Assembly (NCBI GenBank): GCA_947425785.1
Contig: CANEAY010000003.1
Span: 62,001 to 126,000, forward strand
Length of the DNA stretch: 64,000 nt
From: an uncultured Pseudoflavonifractor sp.
GTDB taxonomy: Bacteria; Bacillota; Clostridia; Oscillospirales; Oscillospiraceae
Direction of reading: 5' to 3'
Shown: piece by piece, positions 35,328 through 46,548 of the stretch
How the letters are laid out: each line of letters opens with the position of its first letter
How positions within the stretch are numbered: position 1 is the first letter of the stretch
Program-made: the position numbers and the translations under genes
The notes under the pieces: model-generated
The model's database searches: none
Told to the model about the DNA's origin: nothing
What the model saw: the letters and a program-made list of their open reading frames with translations, nothing else

Positions 35328-37175
35328 TTGCAGACAGAAACTCTAAAGACCCCATATTGGTTTGACCCCGGCGACCCCCGCTGCAAAAGCCCCTACGGGG
35401 CGGCCCCCTCGGGCACGGCGGTGGTCTTTACCCTGCGGCCCAAGCGGGCCGAGGCCTTTGTCCGGGCAAGGCTCACCGCCCGGTGGGAGTTCGACGGCGG
35501 CAAGGTCACCGCCCTGGACTTGCCCTGGACGGGGCTGGAGGGTGACCGGGACCTCTTTTCCGCAGCGCTGGAGCTGGGGGACTATGTGGGCCTTATCTGG
35601 TACTCCCTGCGCCTGGAGCGGTGGGACGGCTCCGCCGTGGAGACCGGGACTTACCAGCTCACGGTCTACGACGGGAAAGAGTCCGTCCCCGCCTGGTTCG
35701 GGGAGGGGGTCACCTATCAAATTTTCCCCGACCGCTTCTGCCGCCTCACCATCCCCGACCCCGCCGGCATGGCGGGGGGTCGGACCGTACACCAGAGCTG
35801 GGAGGAGGAGCCGGAGTACCGCCCCGACAGCAAGGGGGAAATTCGCAACCGGGACTTTTTCGGCGGCAGCCTCCCCGGCGTGACGGAGAAGCTCCCCTAT
35901 TTAAAGAGCCTGGGGGTGGAGACCCTCTACTTCTGTCCCATCTTCGAAGGGCCGGAAAACCACCGCTACGGCGCGTCGGACTACGAAAAAATTGACCCCA
36001 TGCTGGGCACAAAGGAGGACTTCACCCGCCTGTGCGCCGCCGCCCACAAGCTGGGGATGCGGGTGATGCTGGACGGGGTGTTCAACCACACCGCCTTTGT
36101 GTCCAAGTACTTTAACGGCGACGGCTCCTACCCAAGCCTTACCCCCGGCGCCCACCAGAGCGAAAGCTCCCCCTACCGGGACTGGTTCTACTTCCAGCAC
36201 TGGCCCGACCAGTACGCCTCCTGGTGGGGCATCTACTCCCTGCCCACCACCAACAAGCAGAGCGCAAGCTGGCTTTCCTACATCACCGGGGAGAATGGCG
36301 TCATCCGCTCCTGGCTCCGGGCGGGGGCGGACGGCTGGCGGCTGGATGTGGCCGACGAGCTGCCCGACAGCGTGGTCCACGCCATCCACGCCGCCGCCCG
36401 GGCGGAAAAGCCCGACGCCGTCATCATCGGCGAGGTGTGGGAGGACGCATCCAACAAGATCGCCTACGATGTGCGCCGCCATCACGTGCTGGGCGGCCAC
36501 TGCGACGGGGTGATGAACTACCCCCTGCGAAGCGCCCTCACCGGCTTTCTGCTGGGGGGGGACGGGGCCTGGTTCCAGGCGGATATGGAGCGCCAGCGGC
36601 AGAATTACCCCCGCTGGGCCTTCTACTCCTCCATGAACTCCCTGGGCACCCACGACACCCTGCGTATCCTCACCCTCCTGGGGGAGGGCAGCGACAGGAA
36701 GGGGGACACCTCCCGGGACTGGCGGTGTGCCCACCGGCTGTCCCCGGAACAGCGGGCCGCAGCCGCGGCGCGGCTGAAGCTGGGCTCCCTGCTCCTCTAT
36801 GCCTTCCCCGGCTCTCCCACCCTCTACTATGGGGACGAGGCGGGGATGGAGGGCTTTGAGGATCCCTTCAACCGGCGCGCCTTCCCCTGGGGGAAGGAGG
36901 ACAAGGAGCTGACGGCCTGGTTCACCGCCCTGGGCAAGGCCCGGAGCACCCTGGAGCCTCTGCGCCGGGGGGAGCTTTCCTGGCTCCAATGCCGGGGCCG
37001 GACGGTATCCTTCCTCCGAACGCTGGAGGGAGAACAGCTCATCGCCGCCGTCAATGCCGGAGAAAAAGCCGCCTCCATCGACCTGCCCGACGGAAATGCC
37101 CTGCGCCTGCCCGCCATGTCGGGAAAGCTCCTGCGGTGGGAGGAGGGACAGCTCACCGAGCTGCTCCACACCTGA
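35328..37175 (+). CDS. GH13 alpha-glucan hydrolase (neopullulanase/cyclomaltodextrinase-like)
   Basis: Intracellular alpha-amylase-family enzyme of 615 residues; no signal peptide. The start is TTG 35328 after AGAAAGAG. An N-terminal beta domain (about 1-120) precedes the barrel. Conserved regions: VMLDGVFNHT, GWRLDVADE with nucleophile Asp340, IIGEVWED with acid/base Glu369 and SLGTHDT with Asp443, then a C-terminal beta domain. The layout suits degradation of maltodextrins or cyclodextrins. It follows PBP2 by 26 bases and may share its transcript. Confidence 0.92.
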   Translation: MQTETLKTPYWFDPGDPRCKSPYGAAPSGTAVVFTLRPKRAEAFVRARLTARWEFDGGKVTALDLPWTGLEGDRDLFSAALELGDYVGLIWYSLRLERWDGSAVETGTYQLTVYDGKESVPAWFGEGVTYQIFPDRFCRLTIPDPAGMAGGRTVHQSWEEEPEYRPDSKGEIRNRDFFGGSLPGVTEKLPYLKSLGVETLYFCPIFEGPENHRYGASDYEKIDPMLGTKEDFTRLCAAAHKLGMRVMLDGVFNHTAFVSKYFNGDGSYPSLTPGAHQSESSPYRDWFYFQHWPDQYASWWGIYSLPTTNKQSASWLSYITGENGVIRSWLRAGADGWRLDVADELPDSVVHAIHAAARAEKPDAVIIGEVWEDASNKIAYDVRRHHVLGGHCDGVMNYPLRSALTGFLLGGDGAWFQADMERQRQNYPRWAFYSSMNSLGTHDTLRILTLLGEGSDRKGDTSRDWRCAHRLSPEQRAAAAARLKLGSLLLYAFPGSPTLYYGDEAGMEGFEDPFNRRAFPWGKEDKELTAWFTALGKARSTLEPLRRGELSWLQCRGRTVSFLRTLEGEQLIAAVNAGEKAASIDLPDGNALRLPAMSGKLLRWEEGQLTELLHT

Positions 37176-37273
37176 GAATTTCTTCCTTTTGTCGAAATTT
37201 TGTCCCTGGGGACTTTCCAATTTCCCCATTTCGTGATACCCTATGGATATCCTCCTATTAGAAGGTGACTGCT

Positions 37274-37891
37274 ATGAAGCTGAAACGGATATGGGCCGGC
37301 CTTTTGTGTGCCGCCTGTCTTTTGACCACCCCCGCCCTGGCGGTGGAGAACCGCTATGTGGACATCGTGGGTGACGAGTGGTTCGCCCAGGCCGCTCTGG
37401 AGATGACCGAACTGGGGGCCATGACCGGCGTCTCCGACAACGAGTTCGGCCCCTACGAGCCGGTGACCCGGGCCACGGTGGTGACGGTGCTGTGGCGGCT
37501 CTTCGGCGCGCCGGAGGCCGATATCGACGAGCCCTTCACCGACGCCAAAGACTCCTGGTATGAGACTGCCGCCGCCTGGGCCAAGGCCACGGGCCTTGCG
37601 GGAGGCTATGAGGACGGCTCCTTCGGCGGCGAGGACTACATCACCCGGGAGCAGCTGGCGGTGTTCCTCTACCGCTACGCCGCCCTCTCCGGCCAGCCCA
37701 TCGCCTCCGCCCCCCTGGGGCTCTTCACCGACGCCGACCAGATCTCCGACTGGGCCGCTGACGCGGTGCGCCACACGGCGGGGGCCGGCATCCTGCAGGG
37801 GGACGAGGGCTGGTTCCACCCCCAGCTTATCGCCAACCGGGCGGCCCTGGCCGTCACCCTCCAGCGGATGCTCACTCCCGCGGCGGGATGA
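37274..37891 (+). CDS. Exported protein consisting of SLH repeats only
   Basis: Protein of 205 residues: a signal peptide (1-24, ending TPALA-V) and three SLH repeats (about 28-70, 88-130 and 145-195), with nothing else. AGAAGGTG precedes ATG 37274. SLH-only proteins could cap or compete for wall-polymer sites; no function is established here. It lacks a clear terminator and is followed by the MarR promoter. Confidence 0.82.
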   Translation: MKLKRIWAGLLCAACLLTTPALAVENRYVDIVGDEWFAQAALEMTELGAMTGVSDNEFGPYEPVTRATVVTVLWRLFGAPEADIDEPFTDAKDSWYETAAAWAKATGLAGGYEDGSFGGEDYITREQLAVFLYRYAALSGQPIASAPLGLFTDADQISDWAADAVRHTAGAGILQGDEGWFHPQLIANRAALAVTLQRMLTPAAG

Positions 37892-37969
37892 CCGCGGCGG
37901 ACGAACAGGGTTTTCTGTCGGAATTTGTGTCCAGTTTGGAAACATTTTGTGAAACCTTTCATAACTTGC

Positions 37970-37999
37970 TTGACGAATGGATCCATTTTGCGATATGCT
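37970..37999 (+). promoter_or_regulatory. MarR promoter with palindromic operator
   Basis: -35 TTGACG at 37970-37975 and -10 TATGCT at 37994-37999. The spacer begins with a perfect 12-base palindrome AATGGATCCATT (37976-37987), placed where a bound dimer would block RNA polymerase. Confidence 0.5.
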
Positions 38000-38039
38000 T
38001 CCTTCAAAGTCAGAATACCACGGAAAAGAAGGTTTTAGC

Positions 38040-38492
38040 ATGGATCACATTTTGATGTATTACCTCCGGGTGAGCCAGCACCTCTCCCAGCAGTTCCGGA
38101 CCCACCTGGGAAAGCTGGAGCTTACCTTTCCCCAGGCCCTGGCCCTCAGCACCCTCAACGACCAGGGCTCCATGCCCATCAGCAAGCTGGCAGAGCTCAC
38201 CGGCAGCGCCAACTCCACCATCTCCGGGGTCATCGACCGGCTGGAGAAGCTGGGCCTGGCCAAGCGGGAGCGCTCCGAGCAGGACCGCCGGGTGATCTAC
38301 GTGGCGGTCACCGACAAGTACCGCAAGCTCCAGGGCAAGGCGGAGGCCGGGGTCAACCAGTATTTTGACCGGCTTTTGAGCAGCCAGCTCACCGCCGCAG
38401 AGCGGGAGACCGTGGCCCAGGGCCTTCAGCTTTTGGACAAGGCTCTAACCTCCTCTGAGGAGAAAGCGGACGAAAAAGCGGGGAAAAAGTGA
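38040..38492 (+). CDS. MarR-family transcriptional regulator
   Basis: Dimeric winged-helix regulator of 150 residues. The start at ATG 38040 follows AAGAAGG and begins MDHILMYYLRVSQHL. The DNA-binding core is SISKLAELTG-like (PISKLAELTGSANSTISGVIDRLEKLGL) with the wing EQDRRVIYVAVTDKY. The basic tail is unusually Lys/Glu-rich. The palindrome in its own promoter suggests autorepression. No obvious transporter or enzyme partner lies directly downstream in the same transcript. Confidence 0.9.
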   Translation: MDHILMYYLRVSQHLSQQFRTHLGKLELTFPQALALSTLNDQGSMPISKLAELTGSANSTISGVIDRLEKLGLAKRERSEQDRRVIYVAVTDKYRKLQGKAEAGVNQYFDRLLSSQLTAAERETVAQGLQLLDKALTSSEEKADEKAGKK

Positions 38493-38581
38493 AAGAACTA
38501 TAAAAATATCAAATTTTCTCTTCCAAATTTTGCTTTTTGTGATATAATGGCCGCGAACGGCTTATTATAATGAAGCGCTTT

Positions 38582-38615
38582 ACGATATCACAGCCGTTCC
38601 CGGCTGTGATATCGT
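38582..38615 (+). promoter_or_regulatory. Perfect 15-base inverted repeat upstream of the DUF4015-like gene
   Basis: ACGATATCACAGCCG, TTCC loop, CGGCTGTGATATCGT. There is no T tail, so it is an operator or an RNA hairpin more than a terminator. A TATAAT at 38566-38571 lies just upstream. Confidence 0.5.
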
Positions 38616-38652
38616 GCTATACGGACATTTTTACGCAAAGGGGGCAAAAGGC

Positions 38653-39750
38653 TTGCGCTCTAATTACGGCTATGATTCTTACCGGGGACGTTCCAAGACC
38701 CGCTCGATCCTCATGGCGCTCATCGTCATCCTGCTCATCGTCCTCATCCTGGCGGTAGCCGCCTTCTTCCTGCTTCAGGACCACATCTATTACGGGGACG
38801 ACGGCAAGGCCCACATCGACCTTCCCTCCTTCCTCCAGCGGGAGGAGAGCGAACCCACCCCCAGCCCCGTCCAGACCCAGAACATCATCATCGTCACCCC
38901 GGAGCCTACGCCGGAACCCACCCAGGAGCCTCTGTTCTGCCCCGTGGCCCTGCCCCGCTCCGCCCTCACCGACGGCACCGCCGCCGGCCTGGTAAAGCAG
39001 GCGGAGGGCACCGCCGCCCTCTTTGACATGAAGGACGACGAGGGCACCCTGGGCTATATCTCGGCGCTGCCCCAGGCCATCTCCGCCGGGGCCTCCGCCG
39101 CCGCTCCCGGCCTCAACGAGGCCATCGGGGCGCTCAACAGCACCGAGGGGCTCTACACCGTGGCCCGGGTGGCCTGCTTCCGGGACAACCTGGTGCCCAA
39201 GATGAACAACACCCTGGCCCTGCGCTCCCCCATCGGCAACTGGCGGGACAGGGAGGTGATCCGCTGGCTCAGCGCCGAGGTGGACGAGGCCGGGGACTAC
39301 CTGGCAGGGATCTGTCAGGAGCTGGCAGCCCTGGGCTTTGACGAGATCCTGCTGGACTACGCCGGCTTCCCCACCGCCCTGGACGGCGACCTCGCCAACC
39401 TGGTGGTGGGCGACCGGTATGAGCCCACCGAGCTCACCGCCGCCGTGGAGGGCTTCTACAATAAGATGGAGAAGGCCCTAAAAGATCACCCCGATGTGAA
39501 GCTGTCCATCACCACCTCCGCCGCCGTATTTACCGAAGGGGAGGATGAGAGCGGTCAGACCCTGGAGCTGCTGGGCCGCTATGCCGGCCGGATCTATGTC
39601 CCCGCCCCCGAGGACGCCGCCCAGGCCCAGAGCTATGCCCAGGCCCAGGAAAAGCTGGGGGCGGAGATGCCCCTGCCCGTATTCACCACGGAGGGCTACG
39701 ACCCCTCCGCCGGCTCCATGGGGGGACAGCTCCTCTCTCCAAAGAACTGA
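38653..39750 (+). CDS. Membrane-anchored putative glycoside hydrolase (DUF4015-like)
   Basis: Protein of about 365 residues. TTG 38653 is preferred because AAAGGGGG lies eight bases upstream; GTG 38614 has no ribosome site and falls within the inverted repeat. A cytosolic basic tail is followed by one membrane helix, a Pro/Thr/Glu-rich wall spacer and a domain of about 260 residues with the DUF4015 pattern: LFDMKDDEGTLGYIS, GLYTVARVACFRDN, and ALGFDEILLDYAGFP, the last matching the acidic end of a barrel strand. The reaction is unknown; position near wall genes suggests a polysaccharide substrate. Confidence 0.72.
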   Translation: MRSNYGYDSYRGRSKTRSILMALIVILLIVLILAVAAFFLLQDHIYYGDDGKAHIDLPSFLQREESEPTPSPVQTQNIIIVTPEPTPEPTQEPLFCPVALPRSALTDGTAAGLVKQAEGTAALFDMKDDEGTLGYISALPQAISAGASAAAPGLNEAIGALNSTEGLYTVARVACFRDNLVPKMNNTLALRSPIGNWRDREVIRWLSAEVDEAGDYLAGICQELAALGFDEILLDYAGFPTALDGDLANLVVGDRYEPTELTAAVEGFYNKMEKALKDHPDVKLSITTSAAVFTEGEDESGQTLELLGRYAGRIYVPAPEDAAQAQSYAQAQEKLGAEMPLPVFTTEGYDPSAGSMGGQLLSPKN

Positions 39751-39764
39751 ACCTTGCCACAGTC

Positions 39765-39815
39765 AAAAGCGTCGACTCCCGATCCTTCGGGTGTCGGCGC
39801 TTTTGTGCTTTTTCT
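39765..39815 (+). terminator. Terminator before the V-ATPase operon
   Basis: AAAAGCG(T)CGAC...GTCG(G)CGCTTTT with an inner CCCGA/TCGGG hairpin, followed by a T-rich stretch. Confidence 0.75.
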
Positions 39816-39858
39816 ACAAAAACGCCTATGAAGAAATATGTAAAAGTGTAAATTTATC

Positions 39859-39887
39859 TTGAATTAAACTCATCATTCGGGTATGAT
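39859..39887 (+). promoter_or_regulatory. Promoter of the ntp (V-ATPase) operon
   Basis: -35 TTGAAT at 39859-39864, 17-base spacer, -10 TATGAT at 39882-39887. Confidence 0.65.
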
Positions 39888-39947
39888 AGAGAATAGCAAA
39901 CATTCCCAATGAAACCGACTATTTTTAGCGCAAAAGGCGGTGAGACG

Positions 39948-40262
39948 ATGTCTATGGACATGATCAAACAGGTCACTGACAGCGAACAGCAGGCCAAGGA
40001 ACGGCTGGCCCAGGCCCAGTTGGAGGCCAAGGCTCTGGTGGAGCAGGCCCGCAAGGACGGCGAGGCCGCCCTGGAGGAGGCCAAAAAGGCCGCCGCGGCC
40101 CAGGCCAAGGCCCTCCTGGCCCAGGCGGAGGCCGCCGGCCAGGAAAAGACCCGCCAGACCCTGGCCGAATACGCGGCCGACTGCCAGGCCCTGAAGGAAC
40201 GTTCACAGGCCAAGCTGAACCAGGCCGCCAAAGTGATCGTGGGAAAGGTCGTGAGAGGCTGA
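39948..40262 (+). CDS. ntpF: V-type ATPase peripheral stalk subunit (G/H type)
   Basis: Stator subunit of the Na+/H+ V-ATPase, 104 residues, nearly all an Ala/Glu/Lys/Gln-rich coiled coil (SEQQAKERLAQAQLEAKALV). ATG 39948 follows GCGGTGAG; an upstream in-frame ATG at 39909 lacks a ribosome site. It pairs with subunit E to hold the head. First gene of the nine-gene operon and one base before ntpI. Confidence 0.85.
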   Translation: MSMDMIKQVTDSEQQAKERLAQAQLEAKALVEQARKDGEAALEEAKKAAAAQAKALLAQAEAAGQEKTRQTLAEYAADCQALKERSQAKLNQAAKVIVGKVVRG

Positions 40263-40263
40263 A

Positions 40264-42710
<2,447 letters not shown>

Positions 42711-42732
42711 TCCCACAGGAAGGGGATTTCAT

Positions 42733-43425
42733 ATGAACGGATTAGACCAGATCAAAGCGCGCATCGCCGCTGACGCCCAGGCCCAGGCCGACGGCATCCT
42801 GGCCGAGGCCAGGGCGCAAGCAGGCGCCATCCGCTCCGACTACGACCGGCAGGTACAGGCCCTCACCCAGGCCGCCCTGGAAAAGGGCCGCCTGGACGCC
42901 GCCGAGCAGGAGCAGCGGCTGGAGAACCTGGCCGCCCTGGAGGGCCGCAAGCAGATTTTGGCCGCCAAGCAGGAGATGCTGTCCGCCGCCTTCGACAAGG
43001 CTCTGGAGCAGCTGCTGAGCCTTCCCGAGGAGGAGTATGTGGAGCTTTTGAGCGACCTGTGCGTCAAAGCCGCCGTCACCGGCCGGGAGGAAGTCCTTTT
43101 CTCCCAGCGCGACCGGGACAAGGTGGGCAAAAAGGTGGTGGCCCGGGCCAACGAGAAGCTGGCCAAGCAGGTGGCCCCCAAGCTCCCCGAAGAGCTGTCC
43201 TCCTCCACCGCCGGGGCCATCCTGGACAAGGTGGTCACCGTCGGCTCCGCCCTGCTCTCTGGCACCGGGATGCTCACCGTGGCCGAGGAGACCCGGCCCA
43301 TCCAGGGCGGCTTCATCCTGATGAGTGAGGGCGTGGAGGTCAACTGCGCCTTTGAGACCCTGGTGCGCCTGTCCCGCTCCCAGCTGGAGCGGGAGGTGGC
43401 CGCCATCCTCTTCGAAACGCCCTGA
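42733..43425 (+). CDS. ntpE: V-type ATPase subunit E
   Basis: Peripheral stalk partner of the G/H subunit, 230 residues. A long N-terminal coiled coil (to about 110) leads to a mixed domain with GGFILMSEGVEVNCAFETLV, the usual E-subunit end that contacts the head. AGGAAGGGG lies upstream of ATG 42733. Confidence 0.92.
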   Translation: MNGLDQIKARIAADAQAQADGILAEARAQAGAIRSDYDRQVQALTQAALEKGRLDAAEQEQRLENLAALEGRKQILAAKQEMLSAAFDKALEQLLSLPEEEYVELLSDLCVKAAVTGREEVLFSQRDRDKVGKKVVARANEKLAKQVAPKLPEELSSSTAGAILDKVVTVGSALLSGTGMLTVAEETRPIQGGFILMSEGVEVNCAFETLVRLSRSQLEREVAAILFETP

Positions 43426-43445
43426 CCGGCGGGAAGGAGGACATT

Positions 43446-44435
43446 TTGAAAGACACCGATTATCTCTCCATTTCCGCCCGTGTCCGGGCCATGGAGAACA
43501 GCCTTCTCACCAGAGAGCGCCGGGAGCGGATGCTGGAGGCCCGCAGTGATGAAGAGTGTGCCAAGGTCATCACCGAGTGCGGCTACGCCGAGCCGGAGAA
43601 CCTCTCCGCCGCCGCCGTCAACGCCGTGCTTTCCAAGGCCCGGGTGGAGCTCTTCCGCGAGCTGAAGGACGCCGTTCCCCAGCCCTCCCTGGTGGAGGTA
43701 TTCCAGATCAAGTACGACTACCATAACGCCAAGGCCCTCCTCAAGGCCGAGGCCCTGGGAGACGACGCCGGGCGGCTGCTCATGGACGGCGGGCGCTACG
43801 ACCCCCAGACCCTGGCGGAGGATTTCCACCGGGGCGACCTGGGCGCTGTGAGCCCCGCCTTCCGCAAGGCGGTGGAGAAGGCCCACCCCCTCCTGGCCGA
43901 GGGACATGACCCCCAGCGTGCCGACCTTGTCCTGGACGCCGCCTGCTACGCCGAGATGGCCCAGGCCGCCAAGGACAGCGGAAGCCCCTTTTTGCAGGGC
44001 TACGTGCGCCTTTGCGTGGACGCGGTGAATCTCCGCTGCGCCGTGCGCTGTGCCCGGCTGGGGGCCGGGGCCGACCTGCTGGGCGAGAGCCTGCTGCCCG
44101 GCGGCAATGTCTCCCCCTCCGCCGTGGCCGCCGCCAAGGGCGGGGAGCTTGCCAGGCCCTTCGCCGCCTCCCCCCTGGAAACCGCCGCTCAGCTGGGCGC
44201 AAGCCTTGCCGCCCCCGGCGCCGGGAGCCTCACCCCCTTTGAGCGCGCCTGCGACGACGCCCTCACCGCCTACCTCTCCCAGGCCCGGCGGGTCTCCTTC
44301 GGAGAGCAGCCAGTGGTGGGCTACCTGTGCGCCAGAGAGGCGGAGGCCACCGCCATCCGCACCATCCTCTCCGGCCGTCAGGCGCTCTTGAAGGCCGAGG
44401 CCATCCGAGAAAGGCTGCGTGAGAGCTATGTCTGA
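43446..44435 (+). CDS. ntpC: V-type ATPase subunit C (d-type, AC39 family)
   Basis: Central connector between the rotor shaft and K-ring, 329 residues, all-helical funnel. It starts at TTG 43446 with GGAAGGAGG just before. Recognisable by YLSISARVRAMENSLLT near the start, the three-fold repeat pattern and the C-terminal YLCAREAEATAIRTILSGR, typical of the family. Confidence 0.9.
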   Translation: MKDTDYLSISARVRAMENSLLTRERRERMLEARSDEECAKVITECGYAEPENLSAAAVNAVLSKARVELFRELKDAVPQPSLVEVFQIKYDYHNAKALLKAEALGDDAGRLLMDGGRYDPQTLAEDFHRGDLGAVSPAFRKAVEKAHPLLAEGHDPQRADLVLDAACYAEMAQAAKDSGSPFLQGYVRLCVDAVNLRCAVRCARLGAGADLLGESLLPGGNVSPSAVAAAKGGELARPFAASPLETAAQLGASLAAPGAGSLTPFERACDDALTAYLSQARRVSFGEQPVVGYLCAREAEATAIRTILSGRQALLKAEAIRERLRESYV

Positions 44436-44742
44436 ATATAAGATCGCCGCCCTGGGCGACCGGGACAGCGTCCTGGGCTTCCGGGCCCTGGGATTGGACG
44501 TATTCCCCGTGGAGGACGTGGAGGAGGCCAAGGCCGCCCTCCGGCGGCTTGCCAGGGAGAACTACGCCATCGTCTACCTCACCGAGGGCTGCGCCAAGGA
44601 CATGGCGCCGGAGATCGCCCGGTACAAGGACGCCCTCACCCCCGCCGTCATCCTCATCCCCGGCAGGGAGGGGAGCCTGGGCATCGGCATGGACGCCGTC
44701 AAGACCGCCGTGGAGCGGGCTGTAGGCGCAGATATCCTGTAA
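44428..44742 (+). CDS. ntpG: V-type ATPase subunit F
   Basis: Rotor shaft subunit of 104 residues (NtpG in E. hirae naming). The N-terminus YKIAALGDRDSVLGFRALGL and the later YAIVYLTEG and ILIPGREGSLGIG match the family. ATG 44428 overlaps the end of ntpC by eight bases; GTG 44419 would add three residues and has better spacing to AAAGG, so the start is not certain. Confidence 0.9.
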   Translation: MSEYKIAALGDRDSVLGFRALGLDVFPVEDVEEAKAALRRLARENYAIVYLTEGCAKDMAPEIARYKDALTPAVILIPGREGSLGIGMDAVKTAVERAVGADIL

Positions 44743-44772
44743 GAGAATACCTTTTAGAAAGGTTGTGGCATT

Positions 44773-46548
44773 TTGAGCGGAAAAGTTGTGAAGGTCTCCG
44801 GCCCGCTGGTGGTGGCCACCGGCCTTGCTGACGCCAACATGGCCGACGTGGTGCGTGTGGGCCCCCAGCGGCTCATCGGAGAGATCCTTACCATGAACGG
44901 CGACTCGGCCTCCATCCAGGTCTACGAGGAGACCTCCGGCCTTGGCCCCGGCGCCGACGTCATCACCACCGGCGCCCCCCTCTCGGTGGAGCTGGGCCCC
45001 GGCATGATCGAGAACATCTACGACGGCATCCAGCGGCCTTTGGAGGAGATCGTGAAGGCCGCCGGGGCCAACATCACCCGGGGCATCGAACTGCCCGGCC
45101 TCAGCCGGGAGAAGAAGTGGGAGTTCACCCCCACGGTGAAGGCGGGAGACAAGGTGGTAGGCGGCGACGTCATCGGCACCGTGCCCGAGACCGTCTCCGT
45201 CCTCCACAAGATCATGGTGCCCCCCCGTTTGAGCGGCGAGATTTTGTCCATCCAGGCTGGTGAGTACACTGTCACCGAGCCGGTGGGCATCCTGCTGGAC
45301 GACAAGGGGGAGCGCCACGAGCTGAAGCTCATGCAGACCTGGCCGGTGCGTGTGGGCCGCCCCTATAAGCACAAGTACCCCCCCAAGACCCCCCTCCTCT
45401 CCGGCCAGCGCATCGTGGACGCCATGTTCCCTGTGGCCAAGGGCGGCACCGCCGCCATCCCCGGCCCCTTCGGCTCCGGCAAGACGGTGATGCAGCACGC
45501 CCTGGCCAAGTGGTCTGATGTGGATATCGTCATCTACATCGGTTGCGGCGAGCGGGGCAACGAGATGACCGACGTGCTCCGGGAGTTCCCCGAGCTGGTG
45601 GATCCCCGCAACGGCGAGCCCCTGATGAAGCGGACAGTCCTCATCGCCAACACCTCCGATATGCCCGTGGCCGCCCGTGAAGCCAGTATCTACACCGGCA
45701 TCACCATCGCCGAGTATTTCCGTGACATGGGCTACGACGTGGCCGTCATCGCCGACTCCACCTCCCGCTGGGCCGAGGCCCTCCGGGAGATGTCCGGCCG
45801 TCTGGAGGAGATGCCCGGCGAGGAGGGCTACCCCGCCTACCTGTCCTCCCGCCTTAGCCAGTTCTACGAGCGGGCCGGCGTGGTGGAGTGCATGGGCTCC
45901 GACGAAGAGCGCCGGGGCTCCCTCACCGCCGTGGGCGCCGTCTCCCCGCCCGGCGGCGACCTCTCTGAACCGGTGAGCCAGGCCACCATGCGTATCGTCA
46001 AGGTCTTCTGGGCCCTGGACGCCTCCCTGGCCTACCGGCGGCACTTCCCCGCCATCAACTGGCTCAACTCCTACTCCCTCTACCTGGACTCCCTGAAGCC
46101 CTGGTATGACGAGAACCTGGGGGAGCAGTTCATGCGCAACAGGGACCGGGCCATGGCCATCCTCCAGGAGGAGGCCAGCCTCAACGAGATCGTCCAGCTG
46201 GTGGGCAAGGACTCCCTCTCTCCGGGCGACCAGCTCACCCTGGAGACCGCCAAGATGCTCCGGGAGGACTTCCTCCAGCAAAACGGCTTCCTGGAGGTGG
46301 ACTGGTACTCCAGCTACGAGCGCCAGGACAAGATGCTCCAGATGATCCTGGACTACGACAAGCTCTGCCGCGCCGCCATCGCCAAGGGTGCCCGGACTGC
46401 CGACCTCTTTGAGATCCCCTTCCGGGAGAAGATGGGCCGGGCCAAGACGGTGCCCGACGAGAGCTTCCCCACGGTCTACGCCGAAATGGCCCGTGAGATG
46501 GAGACACAGATCGACGCCGCCGTCGTGAAGGGAGGCGAGGACGCATGA
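44773..46548 (+). CDS. ntpA: V-type ATPase catalytic subunit A
   Basis: ATP-hydrolysing head subunit, 591 residues, starting at TTG 44773 after AGAAAGG. The P-loop GPFGSGKT is at residues 231-238, followed by [11 protein letters not shown] and the [24 protein letters not shown] segment. The extra 'bulge' domain typical of A subunits lies at about 110-190. It overlaps ntpB by four bases (ATGA). Confidence 0.97.
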   Translation: MSGKVVKVSGPLVVATGLADANMADVVRVGPQRLIGEILTMNGDSASIQVYEETSGLGPGADVITTGAPLSVELGPGMIENIYDGIQRPLEEIVKAAGANITRGIELPGLSREKKWEFTPTVKAGDKVVGGDVIGTVPETVSVLHKIMVPPRLSGEILSIQAGEYTVTEPVGILLDDKGERHELKLMQTWPVRVGRPYKHKYPPKTPLLSGQRIVDAMFPVAKGGTAAIPGPFGSGKTVMQHALAKWSDVDIVIYIGCGERGNEMTDVLREFPELVDPRNGEPLMKRTVLIANTSDMPVAAREASIYTGITIAEYFRDMGYDVAVIADSTSRWAEALREMSGRLEEMPGEEGYPAYLSSRLSQFYERAGVVECMGSDEERRGSLTAVGAVSPPGGDLSEPVSQATMRIVKVFWALDASLAYRRHFPAINWLNSYSLYLDSLKPWYDENLGEQFMRNRDRAMAILQEEASLNEIVQLVGKDSLSPGDQLTLETAKMLREDFLQQNGFLEVDWYSSYERQDKMLQMILDYDKLCRAAIAKGARTADLFEIPFREKMGRAKTVPDESFPTVYAEMAREMETQIDAAVVKGGEDA

